In this document: positions 1 to 7,690 of the stretch, piece after piece
How positions within the stretch are numbered: position 1 is the first letter of the stretch
How the letters are laid out: each line of letters begins with the position of its first letter
DNA from: Sphingobium fuliginis
GTDB lineage: Bacteria; Pseudomonadota; Alphaproteobacteria; Sphingomonadales; Sphingomonadaceae
DNA length: 64,000 bases
Direction of reading: 5' to 3'
Assembly (NCBI RefSeq): GCF_004152845.1
Contig: NZ_SEON01000010.1
Span: 1-64,000 of the forward strand
Program-made: the position numbers and the translations under genes
Notes under the pieces: model-generated
The model's database searches: none
What the model saw: the letters and a program-made list of their open reading frames with translations, nothing else
Told to the model about the DNA's origin: nothing

Positions 1-222
1 ACATTGTGAGGATGGCTAATTTAACCGAGTATCCTGCGCCTAGAAGCCACAAGAACCCGGAGCCGCCGCCCACATGTCCCTTCATCAATCAACAATGTCA
101 AAGAGCCGACAACCATACCGGACAGCTGTCCTACCCCGTTCCTTGCGTTCCGGGAGACCAGCGTCCGTTCCTGTTGGCGACCGTCGTTTCCGCCGTCCCT
201 GTGGGGCAGCGCCGCGTCGGTG
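1..222 (-). other. 5' leader of a 16S rRNA transcript (gene off-window)
   Basis: There is no credible protein-coding gene in the first 300 bases. The minus strand carries a promoter at 229-257, a boxA at 91-106 and then non-coding sequence to the window edge. This is best read as the untranslated leader of an rRNA operon, with the 16S gene starting to the left of base 1. Mature 16S sequence (for example AGAGTTTGATCCTGG) is not present inside the window, so the rRNA gene is inferred. Confidence 0.6.
91..106 (-). promoter_or_regulatory. boxA antitermination element of an rRNA leader
   Basis: On the minus strand this reads GCTCTTTGACATTGTT, closely matching the boxA sequence that loads NusB/NusE antitermination factors in rRNA leaders (E. 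coli core TGCTCTTTAACA). In sphingomonads and related alphaproteobacteria this string occurs in 16S leaders and the 16S-23S spacer. It lies about 120 bases downstream of the promoter at 229-257. Confidence 0.75.
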
Positions 223-228
223 AAGGGG

Positions 229-257
229 CATATATGGAGGGCTTCCCGAACCGTCAA
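229..257 (-). promoter_or_regulatory. rRNA operon promoter (sigma-70 type)
   Basis: Read leftwards on the minus strand there is a -35 hexamer TTGACG (252-257) and a -10 hexamer TATATG (229-234) separated by exactly 17 bases. An A/T-rich tract lies immediately upstream (about 260-292), as expected of an UP element in a strong promoter. The transcript would run towards base 1 through the boxA at 91-106. The arrangement fits an rrn promoter, but the rRNA gene itself lies outside the window. Confidence 0.7.
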
Positions 258-348
258 ACCCTTTTTGCAATTTTATTTCAGAATTTTTTGGGACTTGCCG
301 GATAGAAGGACCCCGCGGCCATGAACGGTCCGGAAAACAGGAATGAAG

Positions 349-1836
349 ATGGGTTTGCAGGACGCCGACGCAAGCGACGCCGGTTTTGGCTCGAAGATAA
401 GAAGCGCGATCCTCTGGCGGTCGGGCAGCCAGATCGTGGCGCAGATGCTGAGTTGGGTCGTGACATTGGCCGTGATTCGAATGCTCGATCCCGCCGATTA
501 CGGTCTGTTCGCAATGACGCAGGTGATCCTGAACTTCGCGACCTTCCTCAACGGCTATGGGCTGGTGAGCGCGCTGGTGCAGTCCGAAACCGTCGAGACG
601 CACAAATTGCGGCAGGCCTTCGGCATCATGCTGTTGCTGAACGGCGGACTTGCCCTGGCCCAGCTTGCGGTCGCTCCGCTGGCAGCTGCCTATTATGAGC
701 AGCCCATGGTTGCGGATCTGCTGCGGGTGCAGGCGCTGCTCTATCTGTCGACGCCCTTCATCTCGATTCCCGAGGCGATCATGGGCCGGGCGATGGATTT
801 CCGGCGGCCCGCGCTGGTCAACCTGATCGCGGCCATCGCGTCGGCGGCGGTGGCGCTGACCGGGGCGCTGTCGGGCTGGGGCGTCTGGACATTGGTGTTC
901 GCGCCGATTGCGGGATTCTGGGTCAAGGGCATAGGCTATGTGCTGGCGACCGGGTTCATGCCGATTCCCAGCTTCGATTTCCGCGGGACCGGAGCGATGG
1001 TGGCCTATGGCGCGTCGCTGCTGGGGGGGCAGCTTTTCTGGATCGTGCAGAGTCAGGCCGACATCTTCATCGGCGGGCGGGTGCTGGAACCGCATCAACT
1101 GGGCCTTTATGCCGAAGCGCTGTTCCTGACGCAGATCTTCGTCAGCAAATTCATCCCGCCGCTCAACGACGTGGCCTTTCCTGCCTATGCGCGGATGCAG
1201 AAGGACCCGTCGCGAATCGCATGGTCCTTCTGCAAGGCGGTGCGGCTGCTGCTGCTGATTAGCTGCCCGGTCTATCTGGGCATGGCGGCGACGGCGGGGC
1301 CTTTGGTCGAGACGCTGTTCGGCGCGAAGTGGCGGGACATGGCGCCTTTCGTCGCGATTCTGGCGCTCGCCATGCCGTTCATGACGTTGCAGGTGATGTT
1401 CGCGCCGGTCAGCAATGCGCTGGGCCGGCCGGGGACGACGGCGCGGGTGTCGGCGGTGGGCGCGGTGCTGATGCCGGCGGCCTTCTTCATCGGGATTCGA
1501 TTCGGGGCGATGGGGCTGGCCTGGGCATGGTTGTGCGCTTTCCCGATTCTGACGCTGATCACCGCCCAGCTGGCGGGCGCGCCGATGGGGTTGCGGCTGA
1601 TCGACCTGATGCGGGCGACCGCACCGGGGCTTGGCTGCTCGCTGTTGATGGCTGCGGCGGTGATGGCGGTCGACCGGTTGCTGCCGCCCCTCGCCGCACC
1701 AATCCGGCTGGGGATATTGGTGCCGGCAGGCGGGCTTGCCTTTCTGGCCGCCCTGATGCTGTGCGCGCGGGGGACGCTGATGGAGCTGGTCGCGCTGGTC
1801 GTTCGGCGGGCCCCGCCGGTCGAGGCGCCCGCCTGA
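349..1836 (+). CDS. Oligosaccharide/lipopolysaccharide flippase (MOP superfamily, WzxC-like)
   Basis: This 495-residue, very hydrophobic protein has roughly a dozen membrane segments spread along its length. Its N-terminal part contains R-M-L-x-P-x-D-Y-G-L-F, typical of Wzx/RfbX polysaccharide exporters that flip undecaprenyl-linked glycans across the inner membrane. The start at 349 is preferred over the in-frame ATG at 343 because AGGA at 339-342 is 6 bases upstream. The gene diverges from the rRNA promoter at 229-257. The substrate glycan cannot be told, and no glycosyltransferases are in the window. Confidence 0.8.
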   Translation: MGLQDADASDAGFGSKIRSAILWRSGSQIVAQMLSWVVTLAVIRMLDPADYGLFAMTQVILNFATFLNGYGLVSALVQSETVETHKLRQAFGIMLLLNGGLALAQLAVAPLAAAYYEQPMVADLLRVQALLYLSTPFISIPEAIMGRAMDFRRPALVNLIAAIASAAVALTGALSGWGVWTLVFAPIAGFWVKGIGYVLATGFMPIPSFDFRGTGAMVAYGASLLGGQLFWIVQSQADIFIGGRVLEPHQLGLYAEALFLTQIFVSKFIPPLNDVAFPAYARMQKDPSRIAWSFCKAVRLLLLISCPVYLGMAATAGPLVETLFGAKWRDMAPFVAILALAMPFMTLQVMFAPVSNALGRPGTTARVSAVGAVLMPAAFFIGIRFGAMGLAWAWLCAFPILTLITAQLAGAPMGLRLIDLMRATAPGLGCSLLMAAAVMAVDRLLPPLAAPIRLGILVPAGGLAFLAALMLCARGTLMELVALVVRRAPPVEAPA

Positions 1837-1842
1837 AACGGG

Positions 1843-2271
1843 TCAGGCGGTCTGGATATAGTCGCGCAGGGCGGCCGCTTCCGATTCGATCGAATCGATG
1901 CGGAACTTCACCAGATCGCCTATCGACACCAGCCCGACCAGCGCGCCGTCGACCACGACGGGCAGATGCCGGATGCGCCGCTTCGTCATTAGCGACAGGC
2001 AGTGGATGACGGGCGTCCGCTCGTCCGTGGTGATCGCCGGAGCCGTCATGATCTCCCCCACCGGACGCTCCAGAACCCCTGCCCCCTCCTGCGCCACGCG
2101 ATAGACCAGGTCGCGTTCGGAGAAGATGCCGACCACCTTGCCGTCATCCACCACCGGGACGCAGCCGATCCGCCGCTCGGCCAGCAATTGCACCACCGAC
2201 AGGACCGTGTCGCCCGATTGCACCTGGACGACATCCTGTCCCTTGCGTTGCAGAATCGCCGCGATCGTCAT
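1843..2271 (-). CDS. CBS-domain pair protein
   Basis: A 142-residue protein made of two CBS domains (about residues 8-60 and 75-130), with the repeated pattern of a V-P-V-V/L-P-V-V strand followed by a G-I/L-x-S-x-x-D-L segment. Stand-alone CBS pairs usually bind adenine nucleotides as regulators; the partner is not evident here. GGGAG lies 7 bases before the ATG. The gene is convergent with the flippase, whose stop is only 6 bases away. Confidence 0.88.
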   Translation of the reverse strand: MTIAAILQRKGQDVVQVQSGDTVLSVVQLLAERRIGCVPVVDDGKVVGIFSERDLVYRVAQEGAGVLERPVGEIMTAPAITTDERTPVIHCLSLMTKRRIRHLPVVVDGALVGLVSIGDLVKFRIDSIESEAAALRDYIQTA

Positions 2272-2345
2272 GGTCCGTCTCCCTGCCTGCCGGCTAAATG
2301 CCTCAGTCCCTTGATGATCCCACTTTCACACTCCAAAGGAAAGGG

Positions 2346-2645
2346 ATGACGCACAGACAAGGACTTGATGACCCGCAGGTCGCGCAGGTCGCATGGCGGC
2401 GGTTCCGCCGCATCATGGGATGGATGGCGCTGGGCGGCGCATTGTGCGTCGGGGCGGCGCTGCTCTTCCTGCACTGGTGGGCGGGCCCCATGCCGATCCA
2501 TATGGTCATCGCCACCATATTGGGCGTCTGGTTGACGTTCATGTTGGGGACGGGTCTGATGGCGCTGGCATTTCTGTCGAGCGGAACGGGACATGACGAA
2601 CAGGTCATCGACCGGATGAAGGATGAGGTTTCCAGTGATGACTGA
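2346..2645 (+). CDS. Small two-helix membrane protein, unknown function
   Basis: This 99-residue product has two predicted membrane helices (about residues 25-48 and 54-78) and a charged C-terminus. The ATG at 2346 follows an AAAGGAAAGGG ribosome-binding site, so it is preferred to the in-frame ATG at 2298. Its 3' end overlaps the following thioesterase start by 8 bases, so the two are probably co-transcribed and translationally coupled. I do not recognise a named family. Confidence 0.65.
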   Translation: MTHRQGLDDPQVAQVAWRRFRRIMGWMALGGALCVGAALLFLHWWAGPMPIHMVIATILGVWLTFMLGTGLMALAFLSSGTGHDEQVIDRMKDEVSSDD

Positions 2646-3015
2646 CGAAAAGGGCGAAGTGGTGTTGCGCGTGGTGCCGCACATAACGGACATCAACGCC
2701 AATGGGCATATTTTCGGCGGCTGGGTGTTGAGCCAGATGGACATTGCCGGCGGCATCATCGCCGCCCGGATCGCCCGGGGCGCCGTAGCGACCGTCGCGA
2801 TAGAGGGCATGACGTTCATTGCCCCGATCCTGCTGGGCGACATCGTGTCGGTCTATGCCCATGAGGAAAGGCGGGGACGGACATCGGTCGCCATCCGGAT
2901 CGATGTCGTCGCGACGCGGGGACCGCAGGAGACGAAGGTTGAACTGACCAGCGGACTGTTCACCTTCGTCGCTTTGGATGAAAATCACCGGCCGCGTCCG
3001 CTGCCCACTGCCTGA
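2638..3015 (+). CDS. Acyl-CoA thioesterase, YciA-like hotdog
   Basis: A 125-residue hotdog-fold protein. Residues near 20-38 read G-H-I-F-G-G-W-V-L-S-Q-M-D, the signature of the YciA/acyl-CoA hydrolase family that hydrolyses acyl-CoA to free acid and CoA. The start ATG at 2638 overlaps the stop of the upstream membrane protein. The ATG at 2623 is also in frame but lies further inside the upstream gene. A strong hairpin at 3044-3077 ends the unit. Confidence 0.87.
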   Translation: MTDEKGEVVLRVVPHITDINANGHIFGGWVLSQMDIAGGIIAARIARGAVATVAIEGMTFIAPILLGDIVSVYAHEERRGRTSVAIRIDVVATRGPQETKVELTSGLFTFVALDENHRPRPLPTA

Positions 3016-3043
3016 TCCCGTCAAGGCCGCGCCGGAAGCATGA

Positions 3044-3077
3044 AAAAGGGGACAGCGCAGCGGCACTGTCCCCTTTT
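3044..3077. terminator. Bidirectional intrinsic terminator
   Basis: Twelve-base perfect arms AAAAGGGGACAG (3044-3055) and CTGTCCCCTTTT (3066-3077) flank a 10-base loop. The arms carry A and T tracts at their ends, so the hairpin can terminate both the rightward thioesterase transcript and the leftward DUF4167 transcript. Confidence 0.85.
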
Positions 3078-3116
3078 CTTGACGCTCGTCCCCACCCATC
3101 CGGGCGGAACCGGCGC

Positions 3117-3920
3117 CTATTCGGCGGCTTCAGCAGCAGGCCGGGCCCGGCGGGTGCGCTTGCGCGGGGCTTCAGCGGCAGGTTCCGCATCATTGTCGGC
3201 GCGCGCGATCGAGGGCGGCAGCACCGCCAAGTCCAGACCGCCCTGGCCTTCCTCCTGCGCGGCCGCCGCCTTGCGCGGACGTCCGCGACGGGCGCGGGGA
3301 GCCTCAGCCTCGGGCTGCGATTCCGGAGCGGCCTGCGCGGGGGCCGACGGCTGAGGCGCGGTTTCGGGCTGCCGCTGTTCCACGGCTTCCTCGATGGCCA
3401 CTTCCTCTACCGGCGAGCGTTCCCGACGCCGTTCGTTACGATCGTTGCGGTCGTTCCGGTCATTGCGATCGCGCCGATTGCGGTCGTTCCGGCCTTCGCG
3501 ATAATCGCGCTGCTCGTCCCGACGGCGATCGAAGTCCTGCCCGCGGTCGCTCGCCTGATCGGCGCGCCCGTCCTCGCCCGCTTCGTCCCCGGCATCGAAA
3601 TCGTCGAAATTCTCGTCGAAGCTTTCGTCGCGCGGGCGGAAGCGTTGCTGCTGCTCCTCCTGACGGGCGCGATTGTCGGCCAGCACGCGGAAATAATGGT
3701 CGGCAAACTGCAGATAATATTCCGCATTCACCCGATCGCCCGCCATCTGGGCATCGCGCGCCATATTCTTGTATTTTTCAAGAAGCTGGGCCGCATTGCC
3801 GCGCGCGCGGCTGTCGATCCGGTTGCCATTGTCACCGCCGCCCCGATTGCCACCGTTGGGCCGGCCATTATTGTTGTTCCGGCCGCGATTCCGGCGACCG
3901 GCCTGCCTGTTGTTGATCAA
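3117..3920 (-). CDS. DUF4167 domain protein, basic/disordered, probably RNA-binding
   Basis: A 267-residue protein. Residues 1-30 are Asn/Arg/Gly-rich. A short folded DUF4167 domain follows (about 35-95, containing R-G-N-A-x-Q-L-L-E-K-Y and A-E-Y-Y-L-Q-F-A-D-H-Y). After that comes a long disordered tail with D-R-N tandem repeats (about 140-165) and Pro/Ala/Arg-rich sequence. The start codon is TTG, chosen because AAGGA stands 7 bases upstream and because the N-terminus I-N-N-R-Q is typical of the family. The position downstream of hisS-prfA-prmC supports a translation-related role, but function is unproven. Confidence 0.82.
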   Translation of the reverse strand: MINNRQAGRRNRGRNNNNGRPNGGNRGGGDNGNRIDSRARGNAAQLLEKYKNMARDAQMAGDRVNAEYYLQFADHYFRVLADNRARQEEQQQRFRPRDESFDENFDDFDAGDEAGEDGRADQASDRGQDFDRRRDEQRDYREGRNDRNRRDRNDRNDRNDRNERRRERSPVEEVAIEEAVEQRQPETAPQPSAPAQAAPESQPEAEAPRARRGRPRKAAAAQEEGQGGLDLAVLPPSIARADNDAEPAAEAPRKRTRRARPAAEAAE

Positions 3921-4238
3921 GAGCTGATCCTTGCGTTCACTTTGCCATCATTCACGGAAAAACACTGTTCAGTCGCCATCCTTCAGCACGGCCTGACCAT
4001 CAGGCCGGATAAGGCTCCGCCAGGCAGGGGCCGAGCGATCGGCCTATGCCCTTGACCTGCCAGAGGCGCCTGCGCAGCAGCGCCGTCGTGACTTTGAAGG
4101 AGCGGGAAAACGGCCTTTTCTTGTCGCGGCCCCACAGGGCAGATCCTCAGGATAGTGCCGTCCCTAAGCTCCATGTAGTGGCTTCCCGGCCATAAACCAA
4201 GCAATTTTAGCTTGTGCCGGCGCAAATCCTTCGCCGGG
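3921..4238. other. 318-base intergenic region, no supported gene
   Basis: The region lies between the prmC stop and the DUF4167 start, both on the minus strand, and should hold the DUF4167 promoter and leader. An 80-codon minus-strand frame (3983-4225) starts with TTG and has only one base between an AAGGA and the start; it resembles no family and is not called. No clear hairpin or RNA motif was recognised. Confidence 0.4.
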
Positions 4239-5066
4239 TCAGACGGATGGAGCCAGGGTTGCGATCAGGCAGCGGTCATGACCGGCGAGATCGTGGCGGA
4301 CCGCGACGCTAAGTCCTTGATCGGCAAGCAGGGTGGAGACGCTGAGCCGTTGGTCGTAGCCGATCTCGATGGCGGCCATCCCGTCCGGCGCCAGCAGCCG
4401 GGGCAGCATCGGCGCGATCCGGCGATAGTCGTCCAGCCCGTCCGCGCCTGCGAAAAGGGCGCTTTCGGGCTCATGGAGGACGTCGCCCGCCAACGCAACG
4501 TCGCGGGCGATATAGGGTGGATTGATCAGGATCAGGTCGAAGGAGCCGTCCATTCCCTCCGCCCAGTCGCCCATCCGGAAATCGGCGCGTTCGCTGAGAT
4601 CCAGCCGATCGGCATTGCCCCGGGCGACCGCCAGCGCCGCCGGGGAAATATCGACGCCCACCCCGCTTGCCTGCGGCCATTGGCTGAGCGCCGCGAGCAG
4701 CAGCGCGCCGGAACCGGTGCCGAGGTCGAGGATGCGGGCGGGACTCCGCACGCCGAAATGGTCGAGAGCCGCCTCGATCAGCGTTTCGCTGTCAGGACGG
4801 GGAATGAGGACATCTGGCGTGACGCGCAGGCTGATCGTCCAGAAATCGCGCGCGCCGGTGATATAGGCGATGGGTTCGCCGGTCAGGCGGCGTTGGAGCA
4901 GCGTTTCGAAGCCGGGCGGGACGCTGAGGTCGCGCTGGCGCATCAGCAGCTCGTTGCGGTCGATCTCCAGCGCGTGGGCCAGGAGCAGTTCGGCGTCGAG
5001 GCGCGGGGTGGCGCTGATGAGGGCGAGGCGCTCGGTTGCCTGACGCAAGGCTGGAGCGACCCCCAT
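4239..5066 (-). CDS. prmC: Peptide chain release factor N5-glutamine methyltransferase
   Basis: A 275-residue SAM-dependent methyltransferase that modifies the GGQ glutamine of release factors. The N-terminal helical domain contains T-P-R-L-D-A-E-L-L-L-A-H. The SAM site I-L-D-L-G-T-G-S-G and the catalytic N-P-P-Y (about residue 187) are both present. It lies downstream of prfA, its substrate gene, the standard pairing. The ATG at 5066 is chosen because the family N-terminus aligns there. The alternative ATG at 5075 falls inside a palindromic repeat that occupies the prfA-prmC gap. Confidence 0.93.
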   Translation of the reverse strand: MGVAPALRQATERLALISATPRLDAELLLAHALEIDRNELLMRQRDLSVPPGFETLLQRRLTGEPIAYITGARDFWTISLRVTPDVLIPRPDSETLIEAALDHFGVRSPARILDLGTGSGALLLAALSQWPQASGVGVDISPAALAVARGNADRLDLSERADFRMGDWAEGMDGSFDLILINPPYIARDVALAGDVLHEPESALFAGADGLDDYRRIAPMLPRLLAPDGMAAIEIGYDQRLSVSTLLADQGLSVAVRHDLAGHDRCLIATLAPSV

Positions 5067-5070
5067 ATTT

Positions 5071-5159
5071 GTCATTCCCGCGAAAGCGGGAACCCATCTC
5101 CAGACGCTGCACCAAGTCGCAACTTATGGGAGATGGATTCCCGCCTACGCGGGAATGAC
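5071..5159. repeat. Inverted repeat of the GTCATTCCCGCG family
   Basis: The left end begins GTCATTCCCGCGAAAGCGGG (5071-5090) and the right end is its imperfect inverse, ending CGCGGGAATGAC (5148-5159). Each half also folds on itself (CCCGC...GCGGG), and the flanking CCATCTCC/GGAGATGG segments extend the pairing. It fills most of the gap between prfA and prmC. Related single hairpins (GTCATCCCAGC...) occur at 19660-19680. Confidence 0.8.
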
Positions 5160-5184
5160 GGATGGTGCTGAGAGGGCGACGGCA

Positions 5185-6276
5185 TCACGCCACGCCGTCC
5201 AGTTGGGCGAGGCGGGCGGCTTCGTCCTCCGCCACCAGCGCGTCGATGACTTCGGACAGGCCCGGCCCTTCCAATATTTCCGGCAGGCGGTGCAGGGTCA
5301 GGTTGATGCGATGGTCCGTCACCCGCCCTTGCGGGAAATTATAGGTGCGGATGCGTTCGGACCGATCGCCGGAGCCCACCATCGCCTTGCGCGCACCGGC
5401 CTGTTCGCTCTGGGCGCGCTCGCGTTCCATCTCATACAGGCGGGCGCGCAGCACCTGCATCGCCTTGGCCTTGTTCTTATGCTGGGATCGCTCGTCCTGC
5501 TGCGTCACCACGATGCCGGAGGGCAAGTGGGTGATGCGCACGGCGGAATCGGTGGTGTTGACGTGCTGGCCGCCCGCGCCGGACGCCCGGTAGATGTCGA
5601 TCTTGAGGTCGCTGTCCGCGATCTGGACGTCGACCTCCTCCGGTTCCGGCAGCACCGCGACGGTGGCGGCGGAGGTGTGGATGCGTCCTCCGCTTTCCGT
5701 GACCGGAACGCGCTGGACACGGTGGACGCCGCTTTCGAACTTCAGCTTGGCGAAGACGCCGGTGCCGGTGACGCTGGCGACGACCTCCTTATAACCCCCG
5801 ACTTCGGAGGCGTTGGCGGAAATGAGTTCCATCTTCCAGCCCTGCGCGTCGGCATAGCGCTGGTACATGCGGAACAGGTCGCCCGCGAACAGCGCGGCTT
5901 CGTCGCCGCCGGTGCCTGCGCGGATTTCCAGCATGGCCGGGCGGGCATCGGCGGCATCCTTCGGCAGCAATTGCAGCGCGAGGGCGCGTTCGGCGTCAGG
6001 CAACCGACTCTTGATCAGTTGCATCTCTTCCTGCGCCATTTCGCGCATCAGCGGATCGGAATCCGCATCCTCGCCGCCCGCCATATATTCCAGCGCGCTC
6101 AGTTCCTGGCGCAAGCGGCGGACCTCATGGGCGGCCTTCGCCACCGGCTCGATCTCCGCATATTCCTTGGACAGCCGCACGAACTCCTCCGGCGCGAGGT
6201 CGGCACGCGTCATCGACGCCTGCACCTCGTCCCGGCGCGCCTCGATCTGCGCGATGCGTTCGGCGGAGATATGCAT
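5185..6276 (-). CDS. prfA: Peptide chain release factor 1
   Basis: A 363-residue class I release factor that terminates translation at UAG and UAA. The codon-reading tripeptide P-V-T lies in V-P-V-T-E-S-G-G (about residue 190), and the peptidyl-hydrolysis motif G-A-G-G-Q-H-V-N is near residue 232. The start ATG overlaps the hisS stop by one base (TGATG), so translation is likely coupled to hisS. prmC follows on the same strand. Confidence 0.97.
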   Translation of the reverse strand: MHISAERIAQIEARRDEVQASMTRADLAPEEFVRLSKEYAEIEPVAKAAHEVRRLRQELSALEYMAGGEDADSDPLMREMAQEEMQLIKSRLPDAERALALQLLPKDAADARPAMLEIRAGTGGDEAALFAGDLFRMYQRYADAQGWKMELISANASEVGGYKEVVASVTGTGVFAKLKFESGVHRVQRVPVTESGGRIHTSAATVAVLPEPEEVDVQIADSDLKIDIYRASGAGGQHVNTTDSAVRITHLPSGIVVTQQDERSQHKNKAKAMQVLRARLYEMERERAQSEQAGARKAMVGSGDRSERIRTYNFPQGRVTDHRINLTLHRLPEILEGPGLSEVIDALVAEDEAARLAQLDGVA

Positions 6277-7538
6277 CAGCGCGTTGCCAGTTTCCCGATC
6301 AGCGCATCTAGGGCGACGGCTTCCTGTTCGCCCGTGCCGAGATTGCGGACGGCCGCCTCGCCCCGCGCCAGTTCGTCGTCCCCTAGGATCACCGCCCAGG
6401 CCGCGCCCGAAGCATTGGCCCGCTGCATCCGCTTCTTCATGTTGCCGCGATAGCCCATGTCGCAGGCAATGCCCGCGCGGCGCAGGTCGGCGATGATGCC
6501 GGTGGCCCTGACTTCGGCGGCTTCGCCCATGGGTATGACGGCGACGGTCGGGCCGGCAATCTCCGGCATATCCACCAGCATCGCCAGCCGCTCGATCCCC
6601 GCCGCCCAGCCGACCGCCGGAGTCGAGGGGCCGCCGAGATTCTCGATCAGCCCGTCATAGCGCCCCCCGCCCAGCACCGTGCCCTGCGCGCCGAGCCGGT
6701 CGGTGATGAACTCGAACGCCGTGTGGCGGTAATAATCGAGGCCGCGCACCAGCCGGGCGTTGCGCTCCCACGCCACACCCGCCGCGTCGAGGCCCGCCGT
6801 CACCTTTTCGAAGAAGCTGCGCGCTTCATCGGTCAGATAGGCGTCGATGTCCGGCGCGCTGTCCGCCACCGGACGGTCGCGTGGGTCCTTGCTGTCGAGG
6901 ATGCGCAGCGGATTGCGGTGCAGGCGATCAAGGCTCTCTTCCGAAAGCTGATCCCGATGCGCCTCGAAATGCGCGATCAGCGCGGCGCGCCACGCTTCGC
7001 GGCTCGGGCCGTCGCCCAGCGTGTTGAGGTTGAGCGTCACGCCTTCCGATACGCCCAGTTCCCGCAGCAACTGGTCGGCCAGCACCAGCAGTTCCACGTC
7101 CGCGCCCGGCTCGCCCGCGCCGATGACCTCGGCGTCGAGTTGGTGGAACTGGCGGAAGCGGCCCTTTTGCGGACGCTCGTAGCGGAACAGTGGGCCGTGG
7201 GTCGCGACCTTCAGCGGCGCATATTGCTGCCAACCCTCGGTGATATAGGCGCGGGAAATGCCCGCGGTGAATTCCGGGCGCAGGGTGATGCTGTCGCCGC
7301 CGCGATCCTCGAACGTGTACATTTCCTTGGAAACGACGTCCGTGCTTTCGCCCAGCGAGCGGGCGAACACCGCCGTCGATTCGAACACCGGCACTTCCAC
7401 CCGCTGGAATCCGTAGAGCCTGCGCACCCGGTCGAAGGTCGCGACCACATGGGCGAAACGTTCCTGAAACGCTTCGCTCGTGCCGCCCAGCATGTCCTGC
7501 GTGCCGCGCACCGGGCGCGGGGTTTCGATCTTCGCCAT
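6276..7538 (-). CDS. hisS: Histidyl-tRNA synthetase
   Basis: A 420-residue class II synthetase charging tRNA-His. Visible signatures are the N-terminal R-G-T-Q-D, motif 2 R-P-E-F-T-A-G, the histidine-specific R-G-L-D-Y-Y and G-G-G-R-Y-D-G-L, and a C-terminal anticodon-binding domain. The length is normal. It is the first gene of hisS-prfA-prmC and diverges from the M61 peptidase gene across about 150 bases. Confidence 0.97.
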   Translation of the reverse strand: MAKIETPRPVRGTQDMLGGTSEAFQERFAHVVATFDRVRRLYGFQRVEVPVFESTAVFARSLGESTDVVSKEMYTFEDRGGDSITLRPEFTAGISRAYITEGWQQYAPLKVATHGPLFRYERPQKGRFRQFHQLDAEVIGAGEPGADVELLVLADQLLRELGVSEGVTLNLNTLGDGPSREAWRAALIAHFEAHRDQLSEESLDRLHRNPLRILDSKDPRDRPVADSAPDIDAYLTDEARSFFEKVTAGLDAAGVAWERNARLVRGLDYYRHTAFEFITDRLGAQGTVLGGGRYDGLIENLGGPSTPAVGWAAGIERLAMLVDMPEIAGPTVAVIPMGEAAEVRATGIIADLRRAGIACDMGYRGNMKKRMQRANASGAAWAVILGDDELARGEAAVRNLGTGEQEAVALDALIGKLATR

Positions 7539-7690
7539 GGGGGAGCGCCTTTAACGATAAAGACGGCTCAAGGAAACGCGCTTTTTTGTCGTAAAATATG
7601 CCAAGAAGAGTTGGGGGTGGACGAGAGCGGAATGGCTCGCCATGCTGTTGTTATACGGTCGTTCGACCGCACGCTTTTTCGGAGATGTTC

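Noticed and set aside
6..305. Plus-strand open frame of 99 codons
   Set aside because: It overlaps the rRNA leader and promoter on the other strand, has no protein-like composition or ribosome-binding site, and fits no family.
3983..4225. 80-codon minus-strand frame between prmC and DUF4167
   Set aside because: It has a TTG start one base after AAGGA, no family resemblance and a Pro/Gly/Arg-rich composition typical of non-coding GC-rich DNA.
5071..5075. ATG at 5075 as prmC start
   Set aside because: It lies inside the palindromic repeat and directly abuts GGGA with no spacing; the family N-terminus aligns with the ATG at 5066.
5155..6453. 432-codon plus-strand frame
   Set aside because: It lies antisense across prfA; its His/Arg/Gly-rich sequence is the mirror of the real gene.
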